Assembly (NCBI GenBank): GCA_963809695.1 | Contig: CAWEKI010000007.1 | Location: 558,001 to 622,000 of the forward strand | DNA from: JAGDMJ01 sp963809695 | GTDB taxonomy: Bacteria; Bacteroidota; Ignavibacteria; UBA10030; UBA6906 | Direction: 5' to 3' | Length of the DNA: 64,000 nucleotides | Part shown: positions 44,706 through 52,502 of the stretch, in pieces | How positions within the stretch are numbered: the first letter of the stretch is position 1 | Layout of the letters: every line of letters begins with the position of its first letter | Program-made: the position numbers and the translations under genes | Notes under the pieces: model-generated | Databases searched by the model: none | What the model was told of the DNA's origin: nothing | Seen by the model: only the letters and a program-made list of their open reading frames with translations

Positions 44706-46187
44706 CTAGCTCTGCCATTCCTTCAACCGGTACTGGAGCCAGCGAAGCGAGACGCCCAGGCGCTCCGCGGTACGCGTTCGGTTGCCGCCCATTTCGGCCA
44801 GGGTCGTCTCAATAATCTGACGCTCGAAATCGGCGAGCGTCGTAGGAGCGGCCTGTTCTCCCGGAACGGCTGAATCGTCAAGGAGAAAGTCCTTTCGCTC
44901 CAATTGGGTGCCACGACAGAGAACCACTGCGCGGTCAATGGCATTCTGCAATTCGCGCGCGTTACCATTCCAATTGTTCGCCAGCAGCACATGCATGGCT
45001 TCGGGATGGATGCTCTCCACCGGTCGCCTGTATTGTTCCGCAGCGCGTCGCAGGAAATAGTGTGCCAGCAGGGGGATGTCCTCCTTGCGCTCCCGCAACG
45101 GCGGAAGGTGGATCTCAATGACGTTCAGGCGGAAATAGAGATCTTCACGCATGCGCCCTTGTTTGATATCCTCTTCCAGCCGCCGGTTCGTGGCAGCAAT
45201 GATGCGAATGTCCGCGATGCGGTTCTTCGTGTCGCCAACCCGCCGGTATTCCCGTCCCTGCAGGAGACGGAGCAGCTTGGCCTGAAGGAATGGCGGAAAG
45301 TCCCCGACTTCATCCAGAAAGAGGGTTCCTCCCTCGGCGACCTCGACCAATCCTTTCTTGTCCGATGACGCACCGGTGAACGCGCCTTTCGTGTAGCCGA
45401 ACATTTCGCTCTCGAGCAGTTGCTCGGGAATGGCAGAGCAATTGACCGCAATGAACGGCCGTCCCCGGCGAGTGCCGTGGTCGTGGATGGTCCTCGCGAT
45501 CAGTTCCTTTCCCGTTCCGCTTTCCCCCGTGATGAGGACGGGAACATCCACGTCCAGCACGCGCTCCACCCGCTCCAGGATGCGCTTCCATCGCTCACTC
45601 TCCCCCACCACGTCGGTGAAGCCGCGCGCGCGGTCGACCGCCTCCTGCAGCCGGCGGTTCTCCATCTGGAGCTGCGCATAACGCTGCGCGTTGTCCAGCG
45701 CGACCGCCGCCAGGTGCCCGAAGACGGCCAGGAACTTCATCGATTCTTCGGTGAATGCTTTCCGCGAGACGCTGCTGTCCAGGTAGACCGCGCCTGTCGT
45801 GCGGCTACCCGATTCCAGCGGGATACAAATAATGGAAAGGATCTTCTGCGTGATAATGCTCGCAGACGCCTCGAACCGCGCGTCGGCCAACGCATCATAG
45901 GTGAGCACGGGTTCACCGCTGCTGAGCACGTTGCGAACCACCGACGACGACGCTGCGAACGCCTCACTTGACTGAGCCGTGCCAAAATTCCTGGCGGCCG
46001 CAACCGAGTAGCCCCCCGATCCGGAGGGATCGGCCAGCAGAACAAACCCGCGCTCCGCGTTCAAATGACCCATCGCCGCTTCAAGAATCCGCTCCAGGAG
46101 CGGGCCGGGCTCAAGGATGGAATTGATCGCGCACGTGATCTCGTATAGCGCTTCGAAATTATTGGTGTCCGGTCGCTCAGTCTTCAT
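44706..46187 (-). CDS. GAF-domain sigma-54-dependent transcriptional activator
   Basis: A 493-residue enhancer-binding protein that starts at the ATG of MKTERPDTNN, which overlaps the preceding lipoprotein stop (ATGA); a start 11 codons upstream lies in that gene. GAF domain ~15-170 (GHLNAERGFVLLAD), AAA+ domain ~190-420 with Walker A GESGTGKE, sigma-54-contacting GAFTGA, Walker B GGTLFLDEVGDF and the sensor region, then a Fis-type HTH (LAEMGGNRTRTAERLGVS). It should drive sigma-54 promoters when its GAF domain is bound by a ligand or modified. The best sigma-54 site in the window lies downstream on the same strand at 42240. Confidence 0.93.
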   Translation of the reverse strand: MKTERPDTNNFEALYEITCAINSILEPGPLLERILEAAMGHLNAERGFVLLADPSGSGGYSVAAARNFGTAQSSEAFAASSSVVRNVLSSGEPVLTYDALADARFEASASIITQKILSIICIPLESGSRTTGAVYLDSSVSRKAFTEESMKFLAVFGHLAAVALDNAQRYAQLQMENRRLQEAVDRARGFTDVVGESERWKRILERVERVLDVDVPVLITGESGTGKELIARTIHDHGTRRGRPFIAVNCSAIPEQLLESEMFGYTKGAFTGASSDKKGLVEVAEGGTLFLDEVGDFPPFLQAKLLRLLQGREYRRVGDTKNRIADIRIIAATNRRLEEDIKQGRMREDLYFRLNVIEIHLPPLRERKEDIPLLAHYFLRRAAEQYRRPVESIHPEAMHVLLANNWNGNARELQNAIDRAVVLCRGTQLERKDFLLDDSAVPGEQAAPTTLADFERQIIETTLAEMGGNRTRTAERLGVSLRWLQYRLKEWQS

Positions 46188-47167
46188 TGCACCACAAAAG
46201 CGGATTCTTTGGAGCGGCACGAATTTCCGAATTCATCCACGACGGTGACCGCCCAGCTGTAGTTGCCGGCCGGCAAGGGTGCCGCGCTCCCGTCGGTCGG
46301 GTACGCATATTCCTCGGAGACAGAGCTGACGTTGGCAATTTCCCACACGACGGTCGGCGTCCCGGCATCATTGCGGGTGATGGTGAGCGCGTAGGTGTAG
46401 CTGAACGTCACGCTCGGTGGTGCCCACGTCAGGACCGGGGTGCCATTGGTTGTATCGGCGTTCCCCGGAGCCGGAGATACCGGCGTGGCACCATACTCAA
46501 TGACGCGGGTCACGACAAACGGATCGCTGACATTCATCGCGGCCGAGCGATCCTTCGAGACAATGTACAGCGGCTTCCCAACCAGCCATTGGATCGTGTT
46601 CGTGGGAATGTCATACTTGAAAACCCTGACTTCAAAGAGCCTGGTCGAGGGGTTGTACTCCATGGGAACAAAGAGGGTGCTCACCGCGAACCAGACTGAA
46701 TCGAGGTCCGCCACGCCGTTGGGATCGGTCACACCGGCCGACACATCGACGAAATATTGGGGGCTCGGGAAATACTGGTCCACTTTGCGCGTAAGGATCT
46801 TCTCCGACAGGGTCACCGGCGCCCCGTTCATACTGAATGTCAGCGACTGCGATGCCCCGGCCGTAAGCGTGACGTGCTGTGTATCCGGAGCAAAGTTTTC
46901 TTTTGTGCAAACGACCGTCAGCGTTCCAAGTGAGAGACGGGGAAAGACGAAGTGCCCTGCAGAATCGGATTGTGCGGCAATTCCCTCCTCAACAGCAGTG
47001 ATCCGGGCGGACGAGATCGGCGTGCCGACGTTCTTCAGAACCACCGAGCCGCTCAGCGGAGCGTCACCGACATAATTCGGCGCTAGCGGATCGAGGGGAT
47101 TATCATGCGGCACGTCGCCGCACCCTGCCACCAAAAGGAGGAAGAGAATGCCGTGGAAGCGATTCAT
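46184..47167 (-). CDS. Lipoprotein with carboxypeptidase-regulatory-like domain
   Basis: A 327-residue lipoprotein. The start at MNRFHGILFLLLVAGC gives a textbook signal with lipobox VAGC (Cys 16); the frame extends 35 codons upstream without signal character. Mature part: DNPLDPLAPNY, a beta-sandwich (LSGSVVLKNVGTPISSARI) of carboxypeptidase-regulatory type at ~35-115, then Ig/fibronectin-like beta domains ending DEFGNSCRSKESAF. It is first in a four-gene operon with the sigma-54 activator, Ser/Thr kinase and DUF5683 protein, each overlapping or almost touching the next. It may be the outer sensor or anchor of that system. Confidence 0.8.
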   Translation of the reverse strand: MNRFHGILFLLLVAGCGDVPHDNPLDPLAPNYVGDAPLSGSVVLKNVGTPISSARITAVEEGIAAQSDSAGHFVFPRLSLGTLTVVCTKENFAPDTQHVTLTAGASQSLTFSMNGAPVTLSEKILTRKVDQYFPSPQYFVDVSAGVTDPNGVADLDSVWFAVSTLFVPMEYNPSTRLFEVRVFKYDIPTNTIQWLVGKPLYIVSKDRSAAMNVSDPFVVTRVIEYGATPVSPAPGNADTTNGTPVLTWAPPSVTFSYTYALTITRNDAGTPTVVWEIANVSSVSEEYAYPTDGSAAPLPAGNYSWAVTVVDEFGNSCRSKESAFVVQ

Positions 47168-47172
47168 ACTCG

Positions 47173-47200
47173 AATATACAAAAAAAGGGAGAGAGGACAA
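47173..47200 (-). promoter_or_regulatory. Promoter TTGTCC-N16-TATATT, possibly leaderless
   Basis: On the - strand TTGTCC (47200-47195), 16 bases, then TATATT (47178-47173). The expected start point falls on or next to the ATG at 47167, and no SD precedes that ATG, so the lipoprotein mRNA may be leaderless. Confidence 0.4.
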
Positions 47201-47280
47201 ATCAGTCCCTCGACTCCCGTTCGACTCACAGTCCAAAATGTTGCGTGTTCCTCTTGTCCGTAGCCCAACCAACTACTGTT

Positions 47281-49254
47281 TTACTGAAACAGGACGAACA
47301 CCGCTTCGAACGGGCGGAGCCGCATCGGGACCTTTATCCCCGAGCCAGACGATTTCTCCCAGTCCAGCGAACGCTCCTGCCCTGAAGAAGGATCGTACAG
47401 GACAGGCTTCCCTTCTGCCCGGAATGTGCAGGTGCCTGCATAGCCTGCGGAGGAGGCGTTCACGAAGAAATGCGCCGGTCCTTCCGGGTCTCTCACCGTC
47501 GTACACAGGATAGCCGGGGATGCAGGCAGGAGTGCGCAGTCAGGAGGGATGCGGGATCTCAGAAGATAACCGATCGGTGGCGATCCGGGCAGAGATCCTC
47601 CCAGTGCACCGGCAGCCCGGATCCTCTCGACCATGGCTCTGATCCGACCGTCGTCCTGGGGGCCCTCCGCTGCATACCTGGGAAGCAGTTCGTGGGCAAA
47701 CACCGCTCCTCCTCCCCCTACGAATCGAGCAATGATCTCCATCGTCCCAACGCGAACAGTGTCAAGCGGAGGGAGGACGAGTGCCTGATACTCCCGTTCC
47801 CCCACGACGAGCCTGTTTCCGTTGATACTCGCGGCAACCAGACTCTTCTCGTCGACCACATCGTAATCGATCTGCTGCTGGAGCAGGCTGCGGCAAAGAT
47901 CGCAGAAAGACTTGTCCAGAAACTGAACAACGGGATTGGGGTGCTCTTCATACATCGAACGGTTGGAAGGGGTGAAATGGGCCCAGAGCGAGGTGATCGG
48001 GTAGAGCACAGCCACGCGCGCCTCGATCGTACCGCTCGTAAAGAGCGAGTTGAGTCTAGCTGTAAAGTTGGTGTATTTTGCATATTCAGTGGCCGGGATC
48101 TCAAACTGCTTGAGTTCCTGTTCCGGCGCAAAAGAGAGCGGGTAATAGGAGCAGAGGTCCGTCACCCCGCAAGAGAACAGGATCCCGGCAGTGCACTTCA
48201 TCTGATCGGTTGTTGCCGGCTTCTTGTCCACCGTTCCGAAATAGTCGCTGATTTCACACATCAGCCGCCGCTTTCCCTGGAGCCGGGCTGCGGAACCGGC
48301 GATCTTCGGCACGAGAAAGAACTCTTTGGCCATGATCTTTTCCGGATCCGAAGTGATCATGTCGATGCCGGGAATATCGAATTTCCGATAACAGGTGAAT
48401 GGGTCGCCGTCAAACTCCGTTTGCCAGACCATGGTTTCTTCCCCGAGGAGATGCCCGCTCGATGCAACCTTGTGGCGCTGGCACCATTTCTGCAATCCTC
48501 CGAAATAGGTCTCGGCGCAAAGGTCGGCGATCACTTCATAAAAATCGCATCGAATCTTCCTGTCGATCTCTCCCGTGTCGACAAACAGACTTTCGCGATG
48601 CGGGAGAAGATCATATCCTTTCCGTGACCGGAAGAGCTCCGGCAGGCGGGGATGCCATGGAAGTGTCCTCGGATACTCCCGGTCCTTGGGAATGTAGGCG
48701 GAAATCAGGGACGGCTCATCGGTGAAGAACGCCTCAACGTAGCGGTCGATGGGATCGAGAATCCGGGCATAGCGGTCATGTGTGACGGCGAGGAAGGCCG
48801 CGACTGCCTGGGGATCGAGAATATTGATGTAGTGACGCTTCTTGTAGAAATTCTCCGTTGCGTGGGTGGCTTCGTACAGCGTGATGACCTCGTAGCGAAC
48901 GGTTCCTCCTCCGTCAACGACACGGATGAGACCCTGGGCTTCCGCATTGGGAACCTGTTCCAGGACCAGGCCCCCAGCTGTTCCACTCGGGTATCCTTCC
49001 TCGTCGTAGATCCAGACCCTGAAGCCTTCCTCATGCGCGATCCTGACGCCGAGCTGGAGTGTTTGCCACGCCTTTTCGTCGCGCAAGTAATTCTCAAAAC
49101 GCACATTCGTCACCACTCCGCCAATACCTGCCATGGCAGCCTGACGTATTCGCGCGCGAATGGCAGCTTCAGTCGTTCCCGCCCAGTTCTCGAACGGATG
49201 AATCATTTGTAGCAGCCGACATGAATTGGGAAGATTGTCAGAGGGTAGTTGCAT
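47281..49254 (-). CDS. Large glycoside hydrolase-like protein (GH106/rhamnosidase-like)
   Basis: 657 residues from the ATG at 49254, which has GAGGAG ten bases upstream; a longer frame to 49335 adds 27 residues with no SD. No signal peptide. The sequence begins with a TIM-barrel style (PFENWAGTTEAAIRARIRQ, GIGGVVTNVRFENYL, VWIYDEEGYPSG) and has FFTDEP, SGHLLGEE and CEISDYFGT, like the big glycosyl-hydrolase-like proteins around GH106 alpha-L-rhamnosidases. Candidate catalytic acids are in YDEEG and TDEPS. A C-terminal beta domain ends RPFEAVFVLFQ. The activity is not proven, and the enzyme would act in the cytoplasm. The next gene upstream is divergent. Confidence 0.75.
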   Translation of the reverse strand: MQLPSDNLPNSCRLLQMIHPFENWAGTTEAAIRARIRQAAMAGIGGVVTNVRFENYLRDEKAWQTLQLGVRIAHEEGFRVWIYDEEGYPSGTAGGLVLEQVPNAEAQGLIRVVDGGGTVRYEVITLYEATHATENFYKKRHYINILDPQAVAAFLAVTHDRYARILDPIDRYVEAFFTDEPSLISAYIPKDREYPRTLPWHPRLPELFRSRKGYDLLPHRESLFVDTGEIDRKIRCDFYEVIADLCAETYFGGLQKWCQRHKVASSGHLLGEETMVWQTEFDGDPFTCYRKFDIPGIDMITSDPEKIMAKEFFLVPKIAGSAARLQGKRRLMCEISDYFGTVDKKPATTDQMKCTAGILFSCGVTDLCSYYPLSFAPEQELKQFEIPATEYAKYTNFTARLNSLFTSGTIEARVAVLYPITSLWAHFTPSNRSMYEEHPNPVVQFLDKSFCDLCRSLLQQQIDYDVVDEKSLVAASINGNRLVVGEREYQALVLPPLDTVRVGTMEIIARFVGGGGAVFAHELLPRYAAEGPQDDGRIRAMVERIRAAGALGGSLPGSPPIGYLLRSRIPPDCALLPASPAILCTTVRDPEGPAHFFVNASSAGYAGTCTFRAEGKPVLYDPSSGQERSLDWEKSSGSGIKVPMRLRPFEAVFVLFQ

Positions 49255-49343
49255 GGCGTAAGGACTCCTCGGGGTATATAGAGCCAAGGTAGGCATATGC
49301 GTCGGCAGAATCAAACTGAAATAGACAATGGACAACCAGCGTG

Positions 49344-49372
49344 TTGCCTTGACGGGCTCATTTCACTATATT
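49344..49372 (+). promoter_or_regulatory. Sigma-70-like promoter TTGCCT-N17-TATATT
   Basis: A -35/-10 pair with ideal spacing about 30 bp before the URO-D-like gene. The TATATT -10 recurs in the kdpC, mgtA and 47173 promoters of this window, which supports it. Confidence 0.45.
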
Positions 49373-49403
49373 GAGGCACGCCTCCCTAATTTCAGGACCA
49401 CCC

Positions 49404-50633
49404 ATGACACCACGCGAGCGCGTCCTCGCCACGCTCAACCATCGCGAACCCGACACTGTCGCAATCGATTTCTCCGGACACCGCTCCTCCGGTATCTCCG
49501 CCATGGCCTACCGGCATCTGCGGAAATATCTGCAACTCCCCGACCGGCCGATCCGCGTGTATGACCCGATTCAGCAGATGGCCATCGTTGACGAGGACGT
49601 CCTTGACCGGTTTGGGATCGACACGATCGAACTTGGGCGCGGATTTGCCATCGAGGATCGCTATTGGTATGACTGGGTGCTGCCCGACGGCTCACCCTGT
49701 CAGCTCCCCATTTGGGTGAAACCAGAACGTGACGGAAACCGATGGATCCTGCGGTCAAAGAGCGGGCGCATCTTCGCTCAAATGCCCGATGGCGCCTTCT
49801 ACTTCGAACAACTCTACTACCCATTCGCGGATGGGCCGGCTGACCACGCCAGGCTCGCGGAAGCGTTCGACGAAGCAATGTGGACGGGGATCGCTTCTCC
49901 TCCTGGTCCGCAAATCGATGGTCCGGAGGGGAGAAAGGCATTCATCGCCGGAGCGAAGCGGCTCCAGGCGAGGACAAGCCGGGCCATCATCGGATTGTTT
50001 GGAGGGAACCTCCTGGAGACGGGACAGTTCTTCTACCGGAACGACAACTTCTTCGTGCTCATGGCGAGCGACCCCGACGCAACGCACGATTTCCTCGACC
50101 GGCTCGTCGGAATTCACTTGAAGAACCTGGAGAAATTCCTCTCTGCCGTAGGCCCCTACATCGATGTCGTACTCTTCGGCGATGACCTCGGCATGCAAAC
50201 CGGGCCGCAAATCTCGCCGGAAATGTACCGCGAGTACTTCAAGCCACGGCATGCCCTCATGTGGAAGCGGGCGAAACAGCTCGCCAATGTCAAGGTCATG
50301 CTCCACTGCTGCGGCGGGGTGCGCGAACTCCTCCCCGATCTGATCGACGCCGGCCTTGATGCGATCAACCCGGTTCAGATCTCCTGCCGCGGCATGGATG
50401 CCGCAGGATTAAAACGCGATTTTGGCTCTGATATTGTTCTCTGGGGAGGCGGGTGTGATACGCAGACTGTTCTTCCGCAGGGTACACCGGAGCAGGTACG
50501 CCGGCATGTTCGCGAGCAGGTCAAGATCCTTGCACCGGGAGGGGGCTTCGTCTTTCAGCAGGTACACAATATCCTCGCGCACGTCCCACCGAAAAACATT
50601 GTTGCCATGTTCGACGCCGTGCGCGAGGCCTGA
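49404..50633 (+). CDS. Uroporphyrinogen-decarboxylase-fold protein (MtaA/CmuA-like)
   Basis: A 409-residue TIM-barrel protein. The start at MTPRERVLATLNHREPD is typical for the family; the frame extends 11 codons upstream. Key features: FDEAMWTGI, LFGDDLGMQTGPQISPEMYREY, the metal-ligand region MLHCCGGVRELLP and GGGCDTQTVLPQGTPEQV. HemE-type porphyrin residues are not evident, and the Cys-containing HCC motif resembles methyltransferases (MtaA/CmuA). A corrinoid or other methyl-transfer role, or an unknown enzyme, is likelier than haem synthesis. It is divergent from the glycoside hydrolase gene; such pairings occur in carbohydrate loci. Confidence 0.85.
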   Translation: MTPRERVLATLNHREPDTVAIDFSGHRSSGISAMAYRHLRKYLQLPDRPIRVYDPIQQMAIVDEDVLDRFGIDTIELGRGFAIEDRYWYDWVLPDGSPCQLPIWVKPERDGNRWILRSKSGRIFAQMPDGAFYFEQLYYPFADGPADHARLAEAFDEAMWTGIASPPGPQIDGPEGRKAFIAGAKRLQARTSRAIIGLFGGNLLETGQFFYRNDNFFVLMASDPDATHDFLDRLVGIHLKNLEKFLSAVGPYIDVVLFGDDLGMQTGPQISPEMYREYFKPRHALMWKRAKQLANVKVMLHCCGGVRELLPDLIDAGLDAINPVQISCRGMDAAGLKRDFGSDIVLWGGGCDTQTVLPQGTPEQVRRHVREQVKILAPGGGFVFQQVHNILAHVPPKNIVAMFDAVREA

Positions 50634-50646
50634 CGCATCGTCCACT

Positions 50647-50811
50647 TCATGTCGTCTTTTGTCCAACGAGATGAGATGGGCGTGACACGGGGCTGGTTGC
50701 GGATAGATTCCTGAGCTCGCTTTTATGCGGTCGCGTGATTCTATACCAGGCGCGAACACAGCTCAGGAGGTAAAGCACAATGGCAATACTGTAGACGACA
50801 GGCGCAGACAT
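50647..50811 (-). CDS. Small single-span membrane protein (54 residues)
   Basis: A short ORF on the - strand from an ATG at 50811 to a TGA at 50647, with AAGGAG just upstream (spacer about four bases). The first 20 residues form a membrane helix (PVVYSIAIVLYLLSCVRAW), followed by a basic, polar tail (YRITRPHKSEL). It lies downstream of the kdp operon on the same strand and 57 bp from a set of phased TTTACG repeats, so it may belong to potassium control. I do not recognise a family, and its reality rests on the SD, the helix and the context. Confidence 0.5.
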   Translation of the reverse strand: MSAPVVYSIAIVLYLLSCVRAWYRITRPHKSELRNLSATSPVSRPSHLVGQKTT

Positions 50812-50867
50812 ACATCTCCTTGAGTTGTTGCTATATCATCGCAAAGAAGTCCCTCCTATTCAAGGAT

Positions 50868-50906
50868 CTTTATGAAACCTTTACGTCTTTAGGGCACTCC
50901 TTTACG
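50868..50906. promoter_or_regulatory. Phased CTTTAYG repeats, candidate KdpE site
   Basis: On the + strand CTTTATG (50868), CTTTACG (50879) and CTTTACG (50900) are spaced by 11 and 21 bases, on one face of the helix. The same motif with 11-base phasing occurs before kdpD. The E. coli KdpE site as I recall it also has TTTATA and TTTACA 11 bases apart. The box points away from the 54-residue ORF, so the gene it controls is uncertain. Confidence 0.4.
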
Positions 50907-51055
50907 ACTTGTTTGTTCCATCCAGGTCGGCAGGCCTGATTCCGCATCAACAGTCCCGGAGTCCAAGAGGGTGGGACCTGACATCGTTCTGTCTGGCTCC
51001 AATAGCGGGCACACGCAATTCCAGAGCGACGATGAAGTGTTGTCAGCTCGAGTTG

Positions 51056-51418
51056 TTATCGCTTTGTCCTCGGCACGACAGAAATCCGCAGGCGTGTCCC
51101 GAATCGCCGGTTCACTTCGTCGAGCGCGCGCTGAATCAGGGATTGTTCTTGGGATGATAGCGATCTCGAAACAGCGAGAGTAATCTCCACGTCATTGGTG
51201 GTGCGCGCCCTGTCCGTGTCCTCTACGTGCATCTCCTCGATTCCATTGAGGCTGGACGCTCTCTCCCGCAGCTGCTCCAGAGCCTTCCCTTCCTTCATCG
51301 CCCGATCGGCCCTTGCAAGGGAGATCGCACATTCTCGGATGAGGTCCCATAGGAAGCCCCGGGCCCAAAAATGGTGGATATGCATGTCTGGACGGTATAT
51401 TATTCCTGCCCGATCCAC
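51056..51418 (-). CDS. Unknown 120-residue cytoplasmic protein at the end of the kdp operon
   Basis: A GTG start at 51418 has GAGGA that overlaps the porin stop codon (TGAGGAAC, then six bases), better placed than the ATG 11 codons later. The 120-residue product has a helical N-terminal half (GFLWDLIRECAISLARADRA, LEQLRERASSL) and a beta-alpha-beta C-terminal half (DVEITLAVSRSLSS, QSLIQRALDEVNRRF, RISVVPR). That topology recalls the ferredoxin-like cytosolic domain of cation-efflux transporters, a loose similarity only. Translational coupling to the porin ties it to potassium uptake. Confidence 0.6.
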   Translation of the reverse strand: MDRAGIIYRPDMHIHHFWARGFLWDLIRECAISLARADRAMKEGKALEQLRERASSLNGIEEMHVEDTDRARTTNDVEITLAVSRSLSSQEQSLIQRALDEVNRRFGTRLRISVVPRTKR

Positions 51419-51428
51419 CGATTGTTCC

Positions 51429-52499
51429 TCACACAGAAATCGCCGCCGAAAGCACAACGAAGCCGTCTGTTTTCGCCAGCCCTGTCTCTGACGGATAGAT
51501 CGGATCTTTCGCGTTGAACAGCCGGCCCTCGATTCTCCAGACCAGATTTGTGGCGGGAGAATAATCAACGTTTATTGAACTGCTGATGGTCTGGAAATTG
51601 TTCGGTGTTCCGGTGGGTATGAGTACCCCTTTGGGGTCGGAGAAGTACTCGGCCCGTGCGGCAATGGCCCATCTGTCGTTCACCGTATGCTTGGCCATGA
51701 TTGACAATGCATGCCATGCGTCGGATGACGATCCCGAAGCCTGTTTCTGAAATCCGAGGTCAAAGACGATCGCAATGTTCCAATGTGATGAGAGGGTCAG
51801 CACAGCATACAGATCGTTGAAGATCCTCATCCGGGCCGCCACGGAATCAGGTTGTTCATTGCCGACAAAAGAGCTCCAATTCAGGAGCAGATCATCCGAC
51901 GGCTTGTACTGCACCTGGGTGCCGACGGCCTTGTCGTTGTTTGTCTCCTCGATGTTCTGCCATCCGTTCAGAATCAACCCACGCAGGGTAACCTTCTCTG
52001 AAACCGTCGCTGTCACGCTCACTCCCGATTCATAGAACGGAGAATAATCGGAAAGCAGGGATCGGGAGTATGTCCAATTGTCCTTTGACACAATTCCCTC
52101 AAATCCAATGTGGGAGGGAAAGATGCCGAAATCCACCCAGATGTTGCTGCCGAAGCGGGTGCCCACGCTTGCTTCAAGGACATGTTTGAGCAGTTCTGGC
52201 TCGGCGGCCGTGTTAGATTCGACATAGGTCCCGGTCTGCAGGGCGAATCTTCCACGGATGTTGTCCGACTGATGTTTCACTTCGACGAAGCCGAGGTTCA
52301 GATTGAATTCATTAACCCGGAGTGGCTGCGTCGTAAACGACCGTGTTCTCAATGGTTGATCCTGAAGCGAATACGCATAGTACACGTCAACAAATCCCCC
52401 GAACGTTGTCTTGCCCTGATCTTGAGCCCGACTTTGTGAACAAATGATAACGCCAACCAGCATTACGATCGCGGGAACTATCCTCGTCTGTCGGTCCAT
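51429..52499 (-). CDS. BBP2-type outer-membrane porin of the kdp operon
   Basis: A 356-residue outer-membrane protein starting 3 bp after the kdpB stop. Signal peptide MDRQTRIVPAIVMLVGVII to SRAQDQ. Mature sequence begins TTFGGFVDVYYAYSL and shows FPSHIGFEGI, KDNWTYSRSLLS and LILNGWQNI plus repeated amphipathic strands, ending AAISV. It is paralogous to the porin of the ammonium operon at 23998. An inner-membrane K+ pump in the same transcript suggests it is a channel for K+ across the outer membrane under K+ limitation. That is inference from context. Confidence 0.85.
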   Translation of the reverse strand: MDRQTRIVPAIVMLVGVIICSQSRAQDQGKTTFGGFVDVYYAYSLQDQPLRTRSFTTQPLRVNEFNLNLGFVEVKHQSDNIRGRFALQTGTYVESNTAAEPELLKHVLEASVGTRFGSNIWVDFGIFPSHIGFEGIVSKDNWTYSRSLLSDYSPFYESGVSVTATVSEKVTLRGLILNGWQNIEETNNDKAVGTQVQYKPSDDLLLNWSSFVGNEQPDSVAARMRIFNDLYAVLTLSSHWNIAIVFDLGFQKQASGSSSDAWHALSIMAKHTVNDRWAIAARAEYFSDPKGVLIPTGTPNNFQTISSSINVDYSPATNLVWRIEGRLFNAKDPIYPSETGLAKTDGFVVLSAAISV

Positions 52500-52502
52500 C
52501 GG

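Noticed and set aside
50909..51183. Two short + strand frames downstream of the phased TTTACG repeats
   Set aside because: They would fit the repeat orientation, but the translations are Ser/Arg/Pro-rich without structure, lack an SD, and overlap the better-supported - strand gene at 51056-51418.
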